Below are positions 7,436 through 14,295 of a stretch of 64,000 bases of DNA, in pieces. The position numbers and the translations under genes were made by a program. The notes below the pieces were generated by a model. That model did not search any database and was not told the origin of the DNA. It worked only from the letters and a program-made list of their open reading frames with translations. Position 1 is the stretch's first letter, and the number at the start of each line of letters is the position of its first letter. This DNA comes from Clostridia bacterium (GTDB lineage Bacteria > Bacillota > Clostridia > Christensenellales > Aristaeellaceae), in the NCBI GenBank assembly GCA_017428385.1, contig JAFRQX010000039.1:1-64000 (forward strand). Reading direction: 5' to 3'.

Positions 7436-7700
7436 GTGTCATTCCGACCGGAGGCGTAGCCGTAGTGGAGGAATCCCTTACTATAAATGTATCAAGGGAT
7501 ATCCGCAACCTCAAAGGTCGCGACTCTCCACTAGAGAGCTCACTCCCTTTCGGTTGACCTCTCGGGGCTGCCGCCCGTTTTCCGCTGAGAAAGAGCCACT
7601 GGCTCTTTCTCCGGGCGCTCCAAACCCTCTTAGGTATTTCTGCCACTGGCTGCCATCAGAGGTTCGCCCTCTCTTCACTTCGTTCCGCTCGGAATGACAC
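7436..7700. repeat. MITE-like element with terminal inverted repeats
   Basis: The element starts GTGTCATTCCGA and ends TCGGAATGACAC, a perfect 12-bp terminal inverted repeat 265 bases apart. The interior is non-coding, with frames that read as CHSERNEV-type peptides typical of this repeat class. A degenerate partial copy (CTGTCATCCTGAGCAAGGC) lies near 9822-9840. It fills the gap between two convergent genes. Confidence 0.65.
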
Positions 7701-7779
7701 TTTTTTGCTTCATACTGCATTTAGGATAAGTATTACTATCAGGCTTATTCCACGTTACTCATGATTTTCTTATGAATGA

Positions 7780-8700
7780 TTACTTTTTCTTATAGTTCTT
7801 TGAATAAGTGTATACCATCACGATAAGGCTGAGGGTGAGGATTGCCAGGACGAAGGAGAGCATGGCCGTTGTGTTCATGCTGCTGCCGAACATATCCGCC
7901 TTGAAGGTGAAGACGTCCTTCAGGACCTGAACGAACCTGCCCTGGTCCAGGCCGCCGATACCGTCGTCAATGTGGCCCAGCACGCCGCCCAGCAGCACAT
8001 TCCGGAGAAGGATGGTGATGTGGCTGGCCGGGAACAGGTTGCACACTGTCCGGACGCCGCCGGAGAACTGGGAAACCGGGATATAGGCGCCGATCACAAA
8101 GCCGGACACAGCGGACAGGATGCCGAAGAAGGCGGCGGAAGCGGAACCGGAACGGAAGAGCAGCACAATGTTCATGAACAGGGCGGTGGAGGACACGCAG
8201 CCCAGGGCGGTCACGCCGTAGGCGCCGAGCACGCCGTTCAGTCCCAGGTACAGTTTCCCCTGCAGCTGCAGGATCACCAGGCCCGCGGTCAGGATCACGG
8301 AGGTCATCACGATGGCGGACAGGGCGGAGGCGGTGAAGTATGCCAGCACGATCTGGCTCCGGCTCACCGGCGTTGCCAGGATATCCTGGTCCACCCGGGT
8401 TTCCCGGTCACTGGTCACGGTGCGCAGGCAGCTGAAGGGCACCGTGATTACCGCGGATCCGATGATGCCCACCAGGAGCTTGATGTCCGTGAACATCTTC
8501 AGGTCATCATCCATCACCAGTTCCCGGATCATCGGCATTTCCGCCAGCGCCTGGTTGATCGCGTCCACGAAGGTGTTCCGCAGGAACAGCAGGTACAGTA
8601 CAAACACGATAATAGAAGTCAGCAGCGAGAAAATGATCGCCTGCCTGTCCTTGAAATAAACCAGCATGTTGCGCTTTGTCAGTCCCAGATACATCTTCAT
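7780..8700 (-). CDS. ABC-2 type transporter permease
   Basis: A 306-residue membrane protein with about six hydrophobic segments in ABC-2 permease order: an N-terminal helix (AIIFSLLTSIIVFVLYLLF), a large loop, then five helices ending LSFVLAILTLSLIVMVYTY. The loop carries TSDRETRVDQDILATPVSR, the coupling region conserved in DrrB-type permeases. Its ATG overlaps the stop of the upstream ATPase gene (ATGA), so the two are made together. The likely role is export of a drug, lipid or antibiotic-like compound. A LytTR/DUF3021 regulatory pair follows on the same strand side, a common partner for such transporters. Confidence 0.9.
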   Translation of the reverse strand: MKMYLGLTKRNMLVYFKDRQAIIFSLLTSIIVFVLYLLFLRNTFVDAINQALAEMPMIRELVMDDDLKMFTDIKLLVGIIGSAVITVPFSCLRTVTSDRETRVDQDILATPVSRSQIVLAYFTASALSAIVMTSVILTAGLVILQLQGKLYLGLNGVLGAYGVTALGCVSSTALFMNIVLLFRSGSASAAFFGILSAVSGFVIGAYIPVSQFSGGVRTVCNLFPASHITILLRNVLLGGVLGHIDDGIGGLDQGRFVQVLKDVFTFKADMFGSSMNTTAMLSFVLAILTLSLIVMVYTYSKNYKKK

Positions 8701-9599
8701 ACTGCCATCTCCCTTCCTGTCAGGTTAAGGAATACGTCGTCCATGGTGCCCTTGAGCACTTCATAGTCCGTGATCTGCTCCCGGTTCCTGTAGAGGAAGT
8801 CTGTCACGGAGTCCTTGTAGTAAACGTTGTAGTGGTCCGCCTCGTAGGTCCATTCACAGCCGTCCAGCAGGCCGCTGTGGGCTTCGTTCTGTTCCGCGTA
8901 CCATACCAGTTTCGCGGAGGTGTGGCGGCTCTTCAGCTCGGAGGGGGATCCGGAGGCGATCACATGACCCTTGTCCAGGATGACCACCCGATCCGCTTCC
9001 GCGGTTTCCTCCATGTAGTGGGTAGTGAGGAAGATGGTCATGTTCTGCTCTTCCCGCAGCTTCCTGATGTGATCCCAGATCATCCGGCGGGACTTGGGAT
9101 CCAGGCCGGTAGTGGGCTCGTCCAGGAAGAGGATCTTCGGCTCGTTGATCAGGGCCCGGACGATGTCCACCCGGCGGCGCTGTCCGCCGGAGAGCCGGTC
9201 GTACTTCCGGTTCCAGATCTCGTTCAGCTCAAAGCCTTCCATGAAGGGCTCGAGACGCTGCATGATCTGTTTCCGGTTCAGGCCGTAGTAACTGCCCCGG
9301 GTGAAGAGGTTTTCCTTCACGGTCAGTTCCCGGTCCAGCACCGAGTTCTGGAACACGATGCCGATCAGGTTCCGGATCGCGTCGTCGTCCTTGCCCAGCT
9401 CGTGATTGTAGACCTTCACGCTGCCGGCGGTTTTATCCAAGATCGTGCAGAGGATGTTGATCGTTGTCGTCTTCCCCGCGCCGTTTTCCCCCAGCAGGGA
9501 GAAGAACTCTCCCCTGCCAACATCAAAGGAGATCCCGTCCACCGCGGTATGCTCCTTATACTTTTTCACCAGGTGATCCACCGTAATTGCCTTGTCCAT
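8697..9599 (-). CDS. ABC transporter ATP-binding protein (DrrA-like)
   Basis: A 300-residue ATPase: Walker A GENGAGKTT, Q-loop VFQNSVLD, signature RLSGGQRRRV, Walker B ILFLDEPTTGLD and H-loop TTHYMEE. The segment after the core, ending GTMDDVFLNLTGRE, is the C-terminal domain of DrrA/NatA-like proteins. The start at 9599 has AAGGAGG 8 bases upstream. The upstream region contains a GGTACggatGTACC palindrome (about 9621-9634). It works with the permease encoded immediately downstream. Substrate unknown. Confidence 0.93.
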   Translation of the reverse strand: MDKAITVDHLVKKYKEHTAVDGISFDVGRGEFFSLLGENGAGKTTTINILCTILDKTAGSVKVYNHELGKDDDAIRNLIGIVFQNSVLDRELTVKENLFTRGSYYGLNRKQIMQRLEPFMEGFELNEIWNRKYDRLSGGQRRRVDIVRALINEPKILFLDEPTTGLDPKSRRMIWDHIRKLREEQNMTIFLTTHYMEETAEADRVVILDKGHVIASGSPSELKSRHTSAKLVWYAEQNEAHSGLLDGCEWTYEADHYNVYYKDSVTDFLYRNREQITDYEVLKGTMDDVFLNLTGREMAV

Positions 9600-9620
9600 T
9601 TTCCGGCCTCCTTCTGCTTG

Positions 9621-10057
9621 GTACGGATGTACCTTAACAGAAAGAAAGGCATAAAAAAAGAGCAGATCGACCAACATGCATTTTCATGTTACCAACCTGC
9701 ATATTTAATGCACAATGCACAATGCATAATGCATAATGAGCCAAACGCAAACGCGTTGGATTACACAAAGCGTATGGATATCATTTCCGTATATCTTGTC
9801 AGGGACTCCTTACAACCAGACTGTCATCCTGAGCAAGGCAGCTTGCTGCCGCATCGGGAAATTTTCTCCGGAGATGTCAATCTTCTATTCATAGGAACAT
9901 TTTTTGTCAAAAGATCTATCTAATTCTGAATTCTTAATTATGAATTGTTGAGCAGTTGTCCAAATCTTTGATGTGGGTAACAACTGCCATGCTACAGTCG
10001 TCCATCGCTGCAAACAAAGTGCAGCAGGGATGGGTAACGACGATCGCAGAATTATAT
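9621..10057. other. Non-coding interval with repeat fragments
   Basis: This gap holds a 14-base palindrome in front of the ABC operon, a short tandem run ATGCACAATGCATAATGCATA (about 9707-9737), a partial MITE-like end (about 9822-9840), and the second copy of the hairpin repeat (9988-10048). I see no credible gene. Confidence 0.5.
9988..10048. repeat. Hairpin repeat, copy 2 of 2
   Basis: CATGCTACAGTCGTC and GTAACGACGATCGCA flank a hairpin built on CATCGCTGC and GCAGCAGGGATG. The outer ends match the reverse complement of 314-363 at nearly all positions, while the centre differs. Confidence 0.5.
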
Positions 10058-10492
10058 TTACTCCTCGTCCCGGATCTCGTTGATCGCCTCGTTGATCTTC
10101 TTTTCATCCGCCTTGCCCATCCACAATGAGCCGACCCAGACGAAGCCGTAAATCAGCACATACATGCCGCCGATCACGGCCAGCCCCCCGACGTCGTCAT
10201 ACCAGTCGAAGAGATAACCGCAGCCGGCAACCACCAGGAACAGAAAAATGAAATGGAGCACAATCCGGATCCTGGACTGGGAAACGCTCCTTCCCTCATC
10301 CTCCAGGAGGAACAGCGACGCCAGGGCACACAGAAAGCCGGTAAAAATGATGGACAGGGGAATATACCACTGCCACTGGAGGTTCTCAGCGCCTGTGTTC
10401 AGATGATTGATCGCCGCCTGCACGCCCACACCGAACAGGATGCCGGTGGAGATCATCAGCGTCTGGCTGAATATCAGTTTCCACTTCTTCAT
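10058..10492 (-). CDS. DUF3021-family membrane protein
   Basis: A 144-residue protein with four predicted membrane helices (roughly 8-28, 45-63, 78-98 and 105-125) and a short charged tail (KADEKKINEAINEIRDEE). Size, helix pattern and position right after a LytTR regulator match DUF3021 proteins, which commonly pair with LytTR transcription factors and hold them inactive until a membrane signal is sensed (family-level knowledge, mostly by context). Only 2 bases separate it from the regulator gene. It may regulate the ABC transporter at 7.8-9.6 kb. Confidence 0.8.
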   Translation of the reverse strand: MKKWKLIFSQTLMISTGILFGVGVQAAINHLNTGAENLQWQWYIPLSIIFTGFLCALASLFLLEDEGRSVSQSRIRIVLHFIFLFLVVAGCGYLFDWYDDVGGLAVIGGMYVLIYGFVWVGSLWMGKADEKKINEAINEIRDEE

Positions 10493-10494
10493 GC

Positions 10495-10929
10495 TTACAC
10501 CCCCAGCTTCTCCTTCAGTTCCTTCACATAGCCCCGGGAAATAATGATCTGTTCCCCGTTCAGCAGTTCCGCCCGCATCCGGCCGTTCAGTTCGCTTTTA
10601 ACGGAGCGGATCTTCCGGATGTTGACGATCATCGCCTTGGCACTGCGGAGAAAGCGGCTGTCCAGCAGTTCTTCCAGCTCATACAGCCGATACTTCGTTT
10701 CATAGCATCCGCCCTTGGTATAGACAAAGGAGTGCTTGTCCACAGACTCGATATAGTAGATCTGGTCTGTACGGCACATCATGGTTTTGCCTTCCGCCTG
10801 AACCGGCACCGTCCGGCACTGGTTCTCCAGCAGGTCCACCGCGCTCCGGACACTGTCCGTAAGCTCCGCCACCCGGATGACGGCGTTTTCCTCCTCCTCC
10901 GGGCGTATGCGCTTTACCTCAACCTTCAT
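10495..10929 (-). CDS. LytTR-family DNA-binding regulator
   Basis: A 144-residue protein without a receiver domain. Residues about 45-142 match the LytTR fold: DQIYYIESVDKHSFVYTKG, then YELEELLDSRFLRSAKAMIVNIRKI and NGEQIIISRGYVKELKEKL. Stand-alone LytTR proteins with a DUF3021 partner usually control a nearby ABC exporter or their own operon. The gene is followed after 2 bases by the DUF3021 gene, so they are co-transcribed. DNA target not identified here. Confidence 0.9.
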   Translation of the reverse strand: MKVEVKRIRPEEEENAVIRVAELTDSVRSAVDLLENQCRTVPVQAEGKTMMCRTDQIYYIESVDKHSFVYTKGGCYETKYRLYELEELLDSRFLRSAKAMIVNIRKIRSVKSELNGRMRAELLNGEQIIISRGYVKELKEKLGV

Positions 10930-10947
10930 TGTGCTTTGCTCCGATAC

Positions 10948-11394
10948 TTACTGCTGCGGCAGTTCTTCGTAGAATTTCACGGCGGCGCTGATTTCCTCCG
11001 CGGTGGGATGATCCTTGGCGATGCCGCCTACCAGTTTGAAGGGGCCGAAGGTATCAAAGCCTTGGCACCAATAGGAGCCGATCAGCGTGCACTTCTTTGC
11101 TTCCACCACCTGGCGGATTGACTTCAGGAAATCGCCCTTCTTGGCGCCCTGGGTATAAATCAGGAAAACGTTCTTGCCCTCCGGCAGGCACTCCTGGGCA
11201 AAAGCCAGCACCTGCTTCGCGTAGCCGCCGTAATAGATGCCGGAAGCCAGGCCGATCCGGTCATAGCCGGACAGATCCGCCTTCTGTTCCTTGGTCACGT
11301 CAATCAGGGTGACGTCGTTCTTTTCCGCGATGGCATTCAGCAGTTTCCGGGTATTTCCATGATGCTCGGAATAGAAAATGATTGCAGTTTTCAT
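10948..11394 (-). CDS. Flavodoxin-family protein
   Basis: A 148-residue protein starting MKTAIIFYSEHHGNTRKLL, where SEHHGNTRK is the FMN phosphate-binding loop of flavodoxins. The rest follows the alternating fold: YDRIGLASGIYYGGYAKQVL and NVFLIYTQGAKKGDF (the latter in the second FMN loop region). It is probably a small soluble electron carrier or flavin reductase. The start at 11394 has GGGAGG 8 bases upstream. The gene may be co-transcribed with the LytTR pair just downstream. Confidence 0.88.
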   Translation of the reverse strand: MKTAIIFYSEHHGNTRKLLNAIAEKNDVTLIDVTKEQKADLSGYDRIGLASGIYYGGYAKQVLAFAQECLPEGKNVFLIYTQGAKKGDFLKSIRQVVEAKKCTLIGSYWCQGFDTFGPFKLVGGIAKDHPTAEEISAAVKFYEELPQQ

Positions 11395-11412
11395 AGCTTC
11401 TTCCTCCCTGCT

Positions 11413-11447
11413 CAACAAGACAAGGGGACGGTTCTTTTGTCTTGTTG
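11413..11447. repeat. REP hairpin, downstream copy 1 of the transposase
   Basis: Arms CAACAAGACAA and TTGTCTTGTTG enclose GGGGACGGTTCTT. The same unit recurs inverted at 11469-11502, so the two can also pair with each other. Confidence 0.8.
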
Positions 11448-11468
11448 CATTTCATTCATTCTTTGATT

Positions 11469-11502
11469 GAGCAAGACAAAAGAACCGTCCCCTTGTCTTG
11501 TT
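11469..11502. repeat. REP hairpin, downstream copy 2 of the transposase
   Basis: GAGCAAGACAA, AAGAACCGTCCCC and TTGTCTTGTTC: the inverted partner of the unit at 11413-11447. It lies directly next to the 3' end of the transposase gene. Confidence 0.8.
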
Positions 11503-11511
11503 CCCTGGAAT

Positions 11512-12261
11512 TCATCCACGCCTGACCCATTCAATAACAGCCTTGCTGATCCCAGTCAACCGAGAAATCTGACGGATAGACAAACCAGCCTTCAACGCTT
11601 TTTTTATTGCTTCATCACGTCTCTGTTTCGGCCAGCCTTCAATTTCCTGTACATGCTCACATTCACAGACTTTGCACAATTTACTGATCGCATCCCGATC
11701 CGTCATTCTTCTTCTGTACGATTCTTCCAGATGATCCTCTTCACAATTTCCGTTTACAAATGTAAGAAGTTCATTACCACTCAGATCAGTATAATAGCTT
11801 ATATCATCCGTCAGAGCAAACTCATCTTTTACTCCTGCACATCCAAGCCAGCGGTATTCCATCGGATTGCGGCTCAGCCCCGCCTTCACAGGGTTCTGGC
11901 AGATATATCTCAGCACATCCAGAAAATATGCTGTCGTTTCTACCGGTTCACTCCTGTACCGATCCTGAAACAGATGTCCCAGTAAATCATATTTTTCATT
12001 ATAGTGATATACATAAGACACTCCAAGGCGCTTAATTACAATCTCAAGTGGCTCTTCTTCCTCTTTTATCAACAAATGAACATGGTTTCCCATCAGGCAA
12101 TAGGCATATAATTTGAAACCGCTTGCTTTCTTGGCGCGTTTCAGACTCAGCAAAAAGCCAAGATTGTCCTGGTCGTCAGCAAACAGGATGCGTCTGTCAG
12201 CACCCCGCATCATCACATGATACAGGCCGGTCGATGATTTTCTTCTCGCTTGTCTGGCCAT
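11512..12261 (-). CDS. REP-associated tyrosine transposase (RAYT)
   Basis: A 249-residue Y1/HUH transposase. The family opening GLYHVMMRGADRRILF is followed by the HUH motif NHVHLL (preceded by KLYAYCLMG), the region LLGHLFQDRYRSEPV, and YFLDVLRYICQNPVKAGL, which contains the expected catalytic Tyr. The end (GLSIRQISRLTGISKAVIEW) is a helix-turn-helix. It has AAAGGAG 9 bases before the ATG. REP hairpins flank it on both sides, forming a REPtron. RAYTs process REP DNA and are usually domesticated single-copy genes. The gene is AT-richer than its neighbours, suggesting transfer. Confidence 0.93.
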   Translation of the reverse strand: MARQARRKSSTGLYHVMMRGADRRILFADDQDNLGFLLSLKRAKKASGFKLYAYCLMGNHVHLLIKEEEEPLEIVIKRLGVSYVYHYNEKYDLLGHLFQDRYRSEPVETTAYFLDVLRYICQNPVKAGLSRNPMEYRWLGCAGVKDEFALTDDISYYTDLSGNELLTFVNGNCEEDHLEESYRRRMTDRDAISKLCKVCECEHVQEIEGWPKQRRDEAIKKALKAGLSIRQISRLTGISKAVIEWVRRG

Positions 12262-12338
12262 AGCGGTATTCTCCTTTCACCCAGTCAAAAAAATGATATG
12301 AAACCCCTATTGCTTTGTCAAGGCGAACAAAATAAAAA

Positions 12339-12369
12339 GCAAGACAAGGGGACGGTTCTTTCGTCTTGC
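12339..12369. repeat. REP hairpin, upstream copy 1 of the transposase
   Basis: GCAAGACAAGGGGACGGTTC followed by TTTCGTCTTGC, in the same orientation as 11413-11447. Confidence 0.8.
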
Positions 12370-12410
12370 TCTTCAGAATACGCTATGAAAAACATTGAAA
12401 AACTAAAAAA

Positions 12411-12447
12411 GCAACAAGACAAAAGAACCGTCCCCTTGTCTTGTTGC
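12411..12447. repeat. REP hairpin, upstream copy 2 of the transposase
   Basis: GCAACAAGACAA, AAGAACCGTCCCC and TTGTCTTGTTGC form a perfect 12-bp stem. It is in the same orientation as 11469-11502, so the element is bracketed by two head-to-head REP pairs. Confidence 0.8.
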
Positions 12448-12452
12448 AATGT

Positions 12453-13601
12453 TCAGAACACATGATCTCCGGCAAAGACCAGGGAGCCGCTGCTTTTCAC
12501 ACCGACGCAGTAGTCCCGGCCGGTGCCGATATCCATGATATCCGACCAGCCGGAAACGTCCGGCGGGTTTGCCCCGGCCAGTCCGGCGGAAAGCACTGTG
12601 CCGTCCCGTTTCAGGCCCAGCACCCAGTTTTCCCCGATGACGATTTTCGCCATATCCGTCCAGGAGCCAATCAGGTCAGACAGTTCCACGGGAGCTGCCA
12701 GTACGGTGCCGTCTTTCCGGACCGCCGCGCAGGCGGAGCGGTTTTTTCCGTCCTCCGTGAAGCGGCAGGAGGCCGCCTCCAGGCTGACCACATCCGTCCA
12801 TTTCTCCCAGTCCGGTTCCGGTTCTTCTTCCCCGTCCTGCTGCCAGCCCGCCGCAAAGACCCTTCCGTCGTCCGTAAGCAGCAGGAGCCTGCTGGCATTG
12901 TCCGCCACCGCCGTCACATGGGACAGCTGTTCCGGACCGAGATTCTCCGGGTAAATCCAGTTCAGGGTACTGTCACCGGTTTTCAGCTGGTAATCCGTGG
13001 TGATCTCCCAGACCCGCTGTTTTCCACCGGCGGTATAGATCCTTTCCGTATGGTTTTCCCCGTCATCCGCGGAATGGTAACAGGTGCCGTCCCGGCCCAC
13101 AGCATAGCAGGACTGTCCGTTCACGCAGACACCCACCTGCTGGATATCGTTGAGGACCTTTGCCCATCCGCGCAGATCCTGCCCGGCATTTTCCCCGGAC
13201 TGACCGGCCTGTTCCACAGTGCCATCCGTCCGCAGGGCGAGCATGCCCGCATCCGAGGCAGCCACGGACTCCACTTCACGCCAGAGGGAGTCTCCGGCGT
13301 CAATGAATTCCGCCCGCATCCAGCCTGTATGCTCTTTTTCCGTTCCGTCCTCATTCACGCCCGCTTTGGCGTTGATCTCATACCACTTTTTCCCTGCCCG
13401 ATCCATCCGTACGTCACGGATCCATACGCAGGTACCCTTCGGCAGGCGGTCCATAATGGTGCCGCCCATGACCCCTCTCAGTGCCACATCCCGGGCATTT
13501 ACAAAGCCGAAACCCAGCGGTTCCGCCAGGGAAGATGAAGCAATCGCCAGGATGAAAACCAGGAATATCAATAAAACTTTCACAGTTCGTTTCACAGTCA
13601 T
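12453..13601 (-). CDS. Exported SH3-like and RCC1-like repeat protein
   Basis: A protein of 382 residues with a signal peptide (VKVLLIFLVFILAIASSSLA, cleavage probably after LA). Residues about 25-110 resemble a bacterial SH3 domain (VALRGVMGGTIMDRLPKGT and KKWYEINAKAG). The rest contains repeated units ending in GxxGxVxxAG-type turns (MLALRTDGTVEQAG, RLLLLTDDGRVFAAG, WVLGLKRDGTVLSAG, YCVGVKSSGSLVFAG), the blade signature of RCC1-like beta-propellers. It probably sits at or outside the membrane as a binding protein. The ATG at 13601 is preferred to the GTG at 13613, which is too close to its ribosome site. It reads convergently toward the REP element. Confidence 0.72.
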   Translation of the reverse strand: MTVKRTVKVLLIFLVFILAIASSSLAEPLGFGFVNARDVALRGVMGGTIMDRLPKGTCVWIRDVRMDRAGKKWYEINAKAGVNEDGTEKEHTGWMRAEFIDAGDSLWREVESVAASDAGMLALRTDGTVEQAGQSGENAGQDLRGWAKVLNDIQQVGVCVNGQSCYAVGRDGTCYHSADDGENHTERIYTAGGKQRVWEITTDYQLKTGDSTLNWIYPENLGPEQLSHVTAVADNASRLLLLTDDGRVFAAGWQQDGEEEPEPDWEKWTDVVSLEAASCRFTEDGKNRSACAAVRKDGTVLAAPVELSDLIGSWTDMAKIVIGENWVLGLKRDGTVLSAGLAGANPPDVSGWSDIMDIGTGRDYCVGVKSSGSLVFAGDHVF

Positions 13602-13683
13602 GTCCTCCGTCACGCTCCTTTACAGGAGCGTTCCTGCTATCCAACGAATCCGGATCCGGTTTTCTTCCGGAAACTTTTCAGGC

Positions 13684-13712
13684 TTGCGAACAAAGGGTTC
13701 GGGACATATAAT
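13684..13712 (+). promoter_or_regulatory. Promoter for the acetyltransferase and VanW genes
   Basis: TTGCGA (13684-13689), a 17-base spacer and a perfect TATAAT (13707-13712), 55 bases before the acetyltransferase start. Confidence 0.7.
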
Positions 13713-13766
13713 GTTACAACGCACTTTGCAGCGGCAAAGTGTATCAGCGAAAGAGAGAAACACCCT

Positions 13767-14225
13767 ATGCAATACAAGTACGCCACAGCCGACGATATGG
13801 AACTGCTGATCCGGAGCCGGGAAGAAACCCTCCGGGCCGTCAACCGCCTCCCGAAGGATTATGCCTTCAGCGAGGAGTTCCGGGAAGCCAGCAGGGAATA
13901 CTTCCGGGAAGGGGACCAGACCACTGTCCTGGCCCTGGAGGAAGGCCGTATCGCGGGCTGCGCCACGATGTGCTATATCGATATGATGCCGACGTTCTCC
14001 CATCCCTCCGGCCGGAGGGCCCACCTGATGAACGTCTATACCCATCCGGATTTCCGCCGGCAGGGCGTCGGCCGCACCATGGTTTCCATGCTGATTGACG
14101 AATCCCGGGACAGGGGCATTACGGAGATCAGCCTGGACGCTACGGAAGCCGGAAGGCCGCTGTACCGCGCCCTTGGATTCAGGGACTCCGACGAATGTAT
14201 GGTACTGGATCTGAAACAGGAGTAA
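13767..14225 (+). CDS. GNAT-family N-acetyltransferase
   Basis: A 152-residue protein with the full Acetyltransf_1 pattern. The opening is YKYATADDMELLIRSRE. Motif A, LMNVYTHPDFRRQGVGRTMV, contains the acetyl-CoA loop RRQGVG. The closing LDATEAGRPLYRALGFRDSD is the usual substrate-end motif. It transfers acetyl from acetyl-CoA to an amine, but the substrate cannot be predicted. It lies behind a consensus promoter and 70 bases before the VanW-family gene, possibly in one transcript. Confidence 0.9.
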   Translation: MQYKYATADDMELLIRSREETLRAVNRLPKDYAFSEEFREASREYFREGDQTTVLALEEGRIAGCATMCYIDMMPTFSHPSGRRAHLMNVYTHPDFRRQGVGRTMVSMLIDESRDRGITEISLDATEAGRPLYRALGFRDSDECMVLDLKQE

Positions 14226-14295
14226 AATAGAGGAAGCCGGAAGGTTCCGGATTCGTTATCATAACGGAAAGAAAAATTGATCCGGGAGGAACAGT

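Noticed and set aside
7511..7720. Minus-strand frame beginning MQYEAKKCHSERNEV
   Set aside because: It lies within the MITE-like repeat. CHSER-type frames are a known artefact of such repeats, and no ribosome site supports translation.
8676..9923. 415-residue plus-strand frame
   Set aside because: It is the antisense of the ABC ATPase gene and its upstream repeats; the minus-strand frame has all ABC motifs.
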